This document shows positions 57,650-64,000 of a stretch of DNA of 64,000 nucleotides, in pieces. The stretch's first letter is position 1; each line of letters opens with the position of its first letter. The notes beneath the pieces are model-generated. The model did not search any database and was not told where the DNA came from. It saw only the letters and a program-made list of their open reading frames with translations. Source of the DNA: Syngnathus acus (taxonomy: Eukaryota > Chordata > Actinopteri > Syngnathiformes > Syngnathidae); the NCBI RefSeq assembly GCF_901709675.1, contig NC_051094.1:6227001-6291000 (forward strand), in the 5' to 3' direction. A program made the position numbers and the translations under genes.

Positions 57650-59180
57650 GCATGGCATCTTCTTACCCTATGTTCCATAGGCTATGCTGCACAATTGTGA
57701 TTATTGATTACAGAACAATAGATTCCTCACATAATGTCACTTCTCACAACACTCATCACCACAGAATGTTTGGATTCCAATCAGCACATGAAGAAAATTC
57801 ACAAATAAATAAACACAAAAGAAAGATTAAAACGACCGAGACAGATAACCCTGCCGTGCTATGTTGTGTTAAAAAGAAAAATGAAAATCTGTGATATCCT
57901 GACAGGAAAGGGAGTTCCATCAAGTCTTTAATGATGACTTTTGGAGCAATCCAAACACGATATCTGCTGGCCATCCAGATGTATTGATACACTTTAGGAA
58001 ATACTTGGGACTACAGAGGAGCAGATTGGCCACAGAGGATGCTAAACTTCAGACACGTTTATCTGCGACGTTTGAACATAGATTCAAAGGCCTGTTATCT
58101 AGGGATCTCCTGAGTTCAACCCAAGATCCTTGCTCAGGCATTAAAACCTTTGTACTTAACCAGGAAACCTTTGCACATAAAATGGAGTTAATCGGAACTG
58201 TTGTCCTCAATCATTTTGTTTGATTTTGCTTTAAGAAGATGCAAGATCAACCCGAGTGTTGACAGTCCTGTTATTAGGATCAACAAGAGAGCGTTGGATT
58301 CTTTTTCTTTTTATTTTTCTAATACATCTGGAGAATTAAACCATTGAGATTTTTCAAGGCAGAGTGTTTAATATTTGAACATTGCTGATCTTGTGTATAC
58401 ATTGCCCATGATATTTACAAATTTCACCATTGGGGGATTAATAGACAGAATATTTGGATATTTCTCCTATTTTGTACATTTCATGTAAAGAAACAGAACA
58501 TCCAAATTCTTCTTGTGTCGAATACAATATACTAGATTAAGATGTAAAGTTCAAAATAGGAAGAACACCAAATAATTCTGAATGATTTCCCCTAATCTGA
58601 AATTGAGCCAAGGTTTCCGCAACAATATAACAATTTGTCTTCCAGCCTCCAGTGTGAACTTCCTGTTGCATCTTGCTTATCTAACTAAACTAGGAGTAAT
58701 GAACTTCAAGGGTTGCTTTTTTCCAAAGCAACAAGTCAGCCTGGGTGATCCAATATTTATTAAGTAAGCCAAGTTTTGTGATTTATTCAAATAATTGTAT
58801 TTTATTTTATTTAATAATTTCTTTTAAAGCCTTACTATGTCATTAAAGTCTTGCATGGTCATTAAAAAAAGATACATCATAATCCCTCACAGTGTGCATT
58901 CTTATGTCTATGTTGCCATGGTTTCTGTTCGCCTCGCCCCTCCCCTCCTGTGTTACCTCAATCAATGTAATCACAGTCACCTACCTCTTGTTACCTGTCT
59001 TGTATTTAAGTCCTGTCTGCCCTTCACTCCCCTTTTGGATCGTGCATGTCGTGATGTCTTCACATTTGATGTCGTTCTTGTTTCTTTTGGTCTTTGTCAG
59101 TTCTGTTTCGGTTAGCCAGTCTGTTGGTCGGTCCGTTAAGTTATGTCAGTTTGCCGGTTCTGTTCGTTTGTTCCCTTTAT
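57650..59180. other. Gene-free stretch
   Basis: AT-rich sequence with short frames only; no domain, RNA gene or full repeat recognised. Confidence 0.5.
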
Positions 59181-59183
59181 CCA

Positions 59184-59580
59184 CTAGGGTTAGGCTTTCA
59201 ACCTAGGGTTAGGCTTTCAATCTAGGGTTAGGCTTTCAAACTAGCGTTAGGGTTTCACACTGGGGTTTCAACTAGGGTTAGGGTTTTAAACTAGTTTTAA
59301 TCCTAATTTTAAACCCTAGTTTGAAAGACTAACCCGAGTTTGAAGCCTTGACTCGAGTTTAAAACCCTCATTTTAAACCCTACTTTGTAATCCTAACCCT
59401 TTCAAATCATACTTTGAAACCCAAACTCTAGTTTGAGTTCCTTCTTTGAAACACTCACCCTATTTTGAAATCCTACTTTGAAACCCTAGCACCTGTTTTA
59501 AACCCTACTTCTAAACGCCGTCTCTACTTTCTCTACACCCCTTGTTTAAAATCCTACTTTGAAACCCTAAAATGGTGTTT
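59184..59580. repeat. Degenerate telomere-like 19-bp array in inverted arrangement
   Basis: The left part repeats CTAGGGTTAGGCTTTCAA at 19-bp steps (units start at 59184, 59203, 59222 and 59241, then decay). From about 59300 the same words appear on the opposite strand (TTTTAAACCCTAGTTTGAAA, CTAACCC..), continuing to about 59580. Units drift but keep TTAGGG/CCCTAA and TTTGAAA words. No coding capacity. Confidence 0.8.
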
Positions 59581-60387
59581 AAACTTTTAATATGCACTCT
59601 AGATAAACATCAACCTCTGAGGATGACATTCCCCCGCCAGCAGAACCTTTGTGATTGACGTTTTTGATGTTATCCCAAGGAGATCCGGATCACCTTTTGG
59701 CCAAGCCCTCGCCTACGTGACTCACTCTGGCTTTGCTGGCAAATCCTGTCGGAGCTTGTGTAAGAACACTTGGACTAGCACCAGCTTCTTATGCACTTTG
59801 TGTCTTCAGACGTTCTCCACACCAGCAGTGGCTCCTCAGTCACTCTGCGTCCGCACGTCCTCACACGTGTGACGTCTCCGACGGCGACATCTGATAGGGT
59901 GTGTGCGGGCGAGCTTGCTTATTCTCTGCAAAATCACTTTAAGATCCATGTTGATCCACGCCAACAACAATTAGTGGTGAGGAGTAGCAAGCGGACGAAA
60001 CCTGAGCTTGCGAACACATACATGGACATGATGATTAATTGAATGCATCTTTCCAGTTTTTTCACAAAGGAAGTACAAATTCAGGAGTACTTTGACTTGA
60101 TTAATGTTGTTTATCTTGGTCACCAAAGTGAGCCTTCCTTCAACCAAATTTTTGTCGTAAATTTCTAATGTGCTGGCTTACCACAACATGCATGCAAAAT
60201 TCAAAAGCTTTTATTACAATGGCATCATTTTGCACGCAATTGACTTTGCATTCAATTGACTTTTCCAGTTATTCTATGCCTGATGACTCTCTCACCAAAT
60301 ATTTGATCTTTTTCACACAAATATTCAGGCACCGCTATTGTTTTAACAAGCGCCTTTATGCTCATCAGGGTTATGAAACCTGTAAAC

Positions 60388-60713
60388 CACATGTGTCAAA
60401 CTCAAGGCCCGGGGGCCAGATACGGCCCGCCACATCATTTTATGTGGCCCGCGAAGACAAATTGGGCATCAGATTCGTGAGTCATTACTAGAATTGCAAA
60501 TTGTCTTCACTTTTAATAATATTTAAATTTAATAAATATTTGACCAGTTTTTTCGTCTGATTTGAAAACTAGTTATTTATCAGTTTGTTTTGTATCTTTT
60601 ACTGTATATAATGAGGTGCTCATACATTTATTTGGGTTGACAGTCATAATGGCCCTCCGAAAAAAGCTATGACTACAATGCGGCCCGTGAAAAAAATGAG
60701 TTTGACAACCCTG
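60388..60713. mobile_element. hAT-like MITE
   Basis: A 326-bp element starts CACATGTGTCAAACTCAAGG and ends GAGTTTGACAACCCTG, so the termini share GTCAAACTC in inverted orientation. The flanking 8-mers CTGTAAAC and CTAGAAAC agree at six of eight places, as expected for a mutated hAT target duplication. The subterminal GGCCCGGGGGCC and GCGGCCCG blocks are typical of this abundant fish family. There is no transposase. Confidence 0.8.
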
Positions 60714-61488
60714 CTAGAAACAATCCTAAACTGCTTCATGACAGCTGACAAACGGATTACTACAAGTTATGGCAGACGACGTGTATCGAAAAGTCCTTAC
60801 ACAATGTTTCTTACTTTCCGACTCATGGATGTTGAAATGATTCATCGTTTCAGCAAGTGGCAACTAAGAGATGCGGTGACATGGTAAAAGAACACAGAAT
60901 GCGTTTCGCAGTAAAACTCATCATTTGTCAAGGAATCTCGCAGTGGCGAGCGGTAATACGAGAGCACATTACGATGGAAATGCTCCAAACCGGTTTGGGA
61001 CTAAATGATTAACGAGTATTCCAGAGACACGATGGGGGCGAAGTCAGCGTCTAATAGGTGATCACAGGGGATAATGATTGTTTGGAACATGATGGAGGGA
61101 CATATGATATTCGGGGATGGTTTATTAAAAACATCAGCAGGGTTGGCAGAGAAAGCATAGTTAGCTGGGAAATGTAACTTTGCTTCCAGTACGTGTGAGC
61201 ATACTTAAAAACACAAAAACAGATCTGAAAGGAATAGAAAATCGTCATTGAAAACAGTCAATTTGCATTTTAAAAACTCATTGAAAGCCTACTACAACAA
61301 ATAAACAATCTGAAAGGTATTGGACTGAAAGGCAGTCGGCAGTTGATATGCAGGTGCGCTCTGCAGTTTGTCAACATGCAGTAAAAGTGACAGATATTTT
61401 CCTGCCGTGAGCTGTTTCCCGTCTCGTCACGCATCACTTGAGCTTGTTTTGTGTAGCATCAGCTCCGCGTGTGCCAATAGATGAATTA

Positions 61489-61810
61489 CAGTAATCCCTC
61501 GCTTATCGCGGATAATTGGTCACAAAAACCACCCGCGATACGTGAAATCCGGGAAGTACGGTCACCAACAAGAAGTACTGGGCAGGCTAACGAGTTAGCG
61601 GAAAGATGCTAATTCGCGATCGTGCTAACACGCGAAAATGGACTTCTAAAGAAATGTAAACGAACATTTGGAGCAATACAACATTGTCCTAAAGGTTAGA
61701 CACATGTTTCCTCAATTTAGAAGTTTTATTTGACTTTTTTAATTTGGGAAAAAAATCCGCGATGTAGTGAAGCCGCGGTAAACGAAACGCGAAGTAGCGA
61801 GGGATGACTG
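61489..61810. mobile_element. pogo/Tigger-like MITE, copy 2
   Basis: A 322-bp element starts CAGTAATCCCTCGCTTATCG and ends CGAGGGATGACTG between TA dinucleotides. It aligns along its whole length with 48150-48489 in the same orientation, differing by scattered substitutions and a shorter T/G-rich patch. No coding capacity. Confidence 0.85.
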
Positions 61811-63478
61811 TACATGCAAATCTCTGTCTGTGTTCCAACTATGCTGTCGATGTTGACTGCGCATGCGAAGTCGCACCTGCTCACATAGACGGTAAGCGCA
61901 CGCCCATTTGGTCAGTGGATTCACCGAACAGATTTTATTACTCACAAGTGGATGAGACATAGTGTCTTCCTCCTTTACATCACTGCATGATACTTTAATT
62001 TAACTCGTGGTGGCTTCCCAGACTCTGCGGTATTTTTTTTTTCAAGCCAACCATTGCTTAAGCTTAATTGCAAGGACGCTGAGCTTTAGACTCCGTTTAT
62101 TATTCCAACGCAGAAACTTCCCCTCAGATGTTTCCATGCTTTTCTAATAGTCCGCTTTTTGCTTTATCTGCGTGACGCATCAGGCATGAGCCGTAATGAG
62201 CAACGATAGGCCAGTTTGTCTATTTGTGGATTTAATCTTAAATATGTTTGCTTGCTCTTGTCAGGGTCATCCGTTAGATTGCTAATGAAGGCCTGGAGAT
62301 GAGCTCATAAGCAGCAAATGTTATGTGAGAAACTTTAGTGCTTCCTCTTCATGTTGACAATATGAGATGACAAATGTGTTATATATTTAGAAAGCATCAC
62401 ATACAATTTGGGAAATGATTTTAAAGCATAATACTAAGTGAATAAACTACATCTTGTACATCTTTAATGAGCAAACAAATGAAATATTCTGTACAAATAG
62501 GACGGGGATGACTATCTTTGCACATGTTCACAATTCAAAGGAGTAAAAAGTGTGACATTAAGTTAAAAAGGTAATTTAACGGTAACATTGTAAAAGCCTA
62601 AGCGCGAAAACAATCGAACATTATCAAGGCCTGTATTTAAAAAAATAATGATACAACTAAGGCCACTCTAGTGTGAAACTCAAGGTCTTGTTTGACACTC
62701 AAATATTTAAATGAAAATCCTTCTTTGTCATATTTTAAAAGATGCAGTTAAGGCCAACATTGTTCATAGAATGGCAAACTTTGAAATAATTGTAGTTAAT
62801 CAAAATAAAACTGTCAAGGCAAGGAGGGGGGCAAACGATTAGAACTTTCTTGTCAATTTCAGCTGTATTCAATTTGGTTTTGAATTATTTAGGTCTTACA
62901 AAAAGTAATTAATAGTACACCCAAATAATATAAGTTAACATCTCTTTTAGTTTGGATTTTCTCAAAGCAGGAATTCCAGGGCATGTATTGATAAGAAGAT
63001 ACAGCAACTGTCCAACAAAAAGCAGCCTAGCTCCAAATCTTAAGTATTTACACAAAGATTTCTTGTATATTATTATGAATACCAAAATTTGGAAATGGAC
63101 TTCATGTTTGGACTTATTGTTGCCTTTGGAGTTGGGATTGGCGAGAGAACATCATCTCTCAGCACATGAACGTGATAAAAACCCTTGAAAACTCGACACT
63201 AAGCATAAACGCACCACACGTGGAAAAATATTCCCAGCAGTCACATGTAAATAATTAGATGTCACAAACTGGAATCTTTTGTACCTTCATCAGATATTTG
63301 AGATGAAATGTTCACGTGGATTCCAGAACTGACAAAAAAGGAACAGTTACCATTCACCACAAAAATAAAACTGCACACTGCACATTAGTCATGAGGCTGA
63401 AATAACATGTCCTTAAAAAAAAAGGTCTGTACAATAGAATCCAAAACAAAGAAAGTTCCCAGCAGGCTCACATTTTCT

Positions 63479-63516
63479 GCTGCTGCTGCTGCTGCTGCTT
63501 CTGCTGACCACAAATT
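63479..63516. repeat. (CTG)n trinucleotide repeat
   Basis: A short CTG run (CAG on the minus strand) with one CTT interruption. It could encode polyGln, polyAla or polySer on the minus strand, but no supporting frame is seen. Confidence 0.85.
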
Positions 63517-63812
63517 CATGAATCAGCTGGTCCTAACTGTTATTTTGATGTTTGAGCTCTGCTAGTATAATTTAAAAATCTGTCCAAAGGTTTTTATCAC
63601 AAGGTGGCCCAAAAATAGAACAGGGCGTCTTTTCCCGTTACTTGAGTCACAAAGAAGTCATTTATGTTGAAATACGATCAAATGTGTACCTAATAACAAA
63701 AGCAGAGATTAGTGAGCAAATACAAGTTGTTTCTCTGTTCACCTCAATAAGTAGATACAACTAAAACTCATTGATGGACCCAAAAAAGAATAAATATGGT
63801 ACTCCACAAGCA

Positions 63813-63855
63813 GCACGGTGCACCAGTGGTTAGCATGTCTGCCTCACAGTGCTAG
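63813..63855 (+). repeat. tRNA-like SINE head fragment
   Basis: GCACGGTGCACCAGTGGTTA followed by GCATGTCTGCCTCACAGTGCT resembles the tRNA-derived 5' part (A-box region) of a common fish repeat. It is truncated before a B-box. Confidence 0.45.
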
Positions 63856-64000
63856 GTAGGATTTGAAATAGATGGATAGATGGCAATTCAGTACTTTATT
63901 TCATTTTTGTCATAAAGAAAGTCTTTCACAAATATGCATACAAATAAAATGTTCACTTTTCTTGGAAGAACGTTTATTTCAGTTCTTGCATTTTGAGTCA

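Larger units (their letters stand above)
62440..64000 (-). other. Possible 3' UTR of a minus-strand gene beyond the window (weak)
   Basis: Read on the minus strand, this AT-rich stretch has ATTAAA/AATAAA-type words (near 62467 and 63897) and motifs common in long fish 3' UTRs. No coding exon was found. The alternative is plain intergenic DNA. Confidence 0.2.

Noticed and set aside
59184-59580. CRISPR-like regular repeats
   Set aside because: Units are contiguous and degenerate without unique spacers, and the setting is a vertebrate nuclear genome.

Overview
This window is nuclear DNA from a ray-finned fish, most likely a teleost. Genes have GT-AG introns, the CA/GT, TC and homopolymer tracts typical of fish intergenic DNA, and short non-autonomous transposons (pogo-like and hAT-like). 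The coding exons match vertebrate proteins closely. I could not identify the species. All recognised genes are on the + strand; many other open frames are chance frames in introns, UTRs or repeats.

Layout. 352-1268: last five coding exons of pcna; its first exon lies left of the window. 8076-24919: kcnip3 (calsenilin/DREAM/KChIP3), a 16.8 kb gene with several alternative first exons feeding one EF-hand core. 26.6-43.6 kb: slc23a2 (ascorbate transporter SVCT2), with a promoter and non-coding exon near 26.7-27.0 kb and coding exons from 35322 to 43556. 48.8-53.8 kb: rassf2, with a GC-rich promoter and non-coding exon, then nine coding exons from 51604 to 53775. 55.3-57.3 kb: a small single-coding-exon prion-family gene (PrP-like/Shadoo-like), with a probable non-coding first exon. 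57.4-64 kb: no recognised gene, but two MITEs, a degenerate telomere-like array and, at the far right, possibly the 3' UTR of a minus-strand gene.

The order pcna, slc23a2, rassf2, prion-family gene mirrors the human 20p13 block around PRNP. kcnip3 sits inside this block here, whereas human KCNIP3 is on chromosome 2. The genes are not known to act in one pathway; the interest of their arrangement is evolutionary.

Main discovery: besides the normal cytosolic KChIP3 leader (a 6-nt coding exon plus 12966-13140), four further exons (15077-15164, 17210-17315, 19407-19512, 22801-22912) each start with ATG and end in a GT donor in exactly the phase needed to join the shared exon at 23855. Their peptides resemble the Cys-rich KChIP1 variant, the myristoylated KChIP1 leader, the membrane-anchored KChIP3x leader and the KIS-type KChIP4a leader. 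One fish gene therefore appears to hold N-terminal modules otherwise spread over the KCNIP paralogues. Second, slc23a2 has a phase-compatible upstream coding exon that would add 54 residues before the usual start. Exon boundaries were placed by reading splice sites and codon phase by eye. Summed lengths give 256 codons for KChIP3, 712 or 658 for SVCT2, 327 for RASSF2 and 153 for the prion-like protein.
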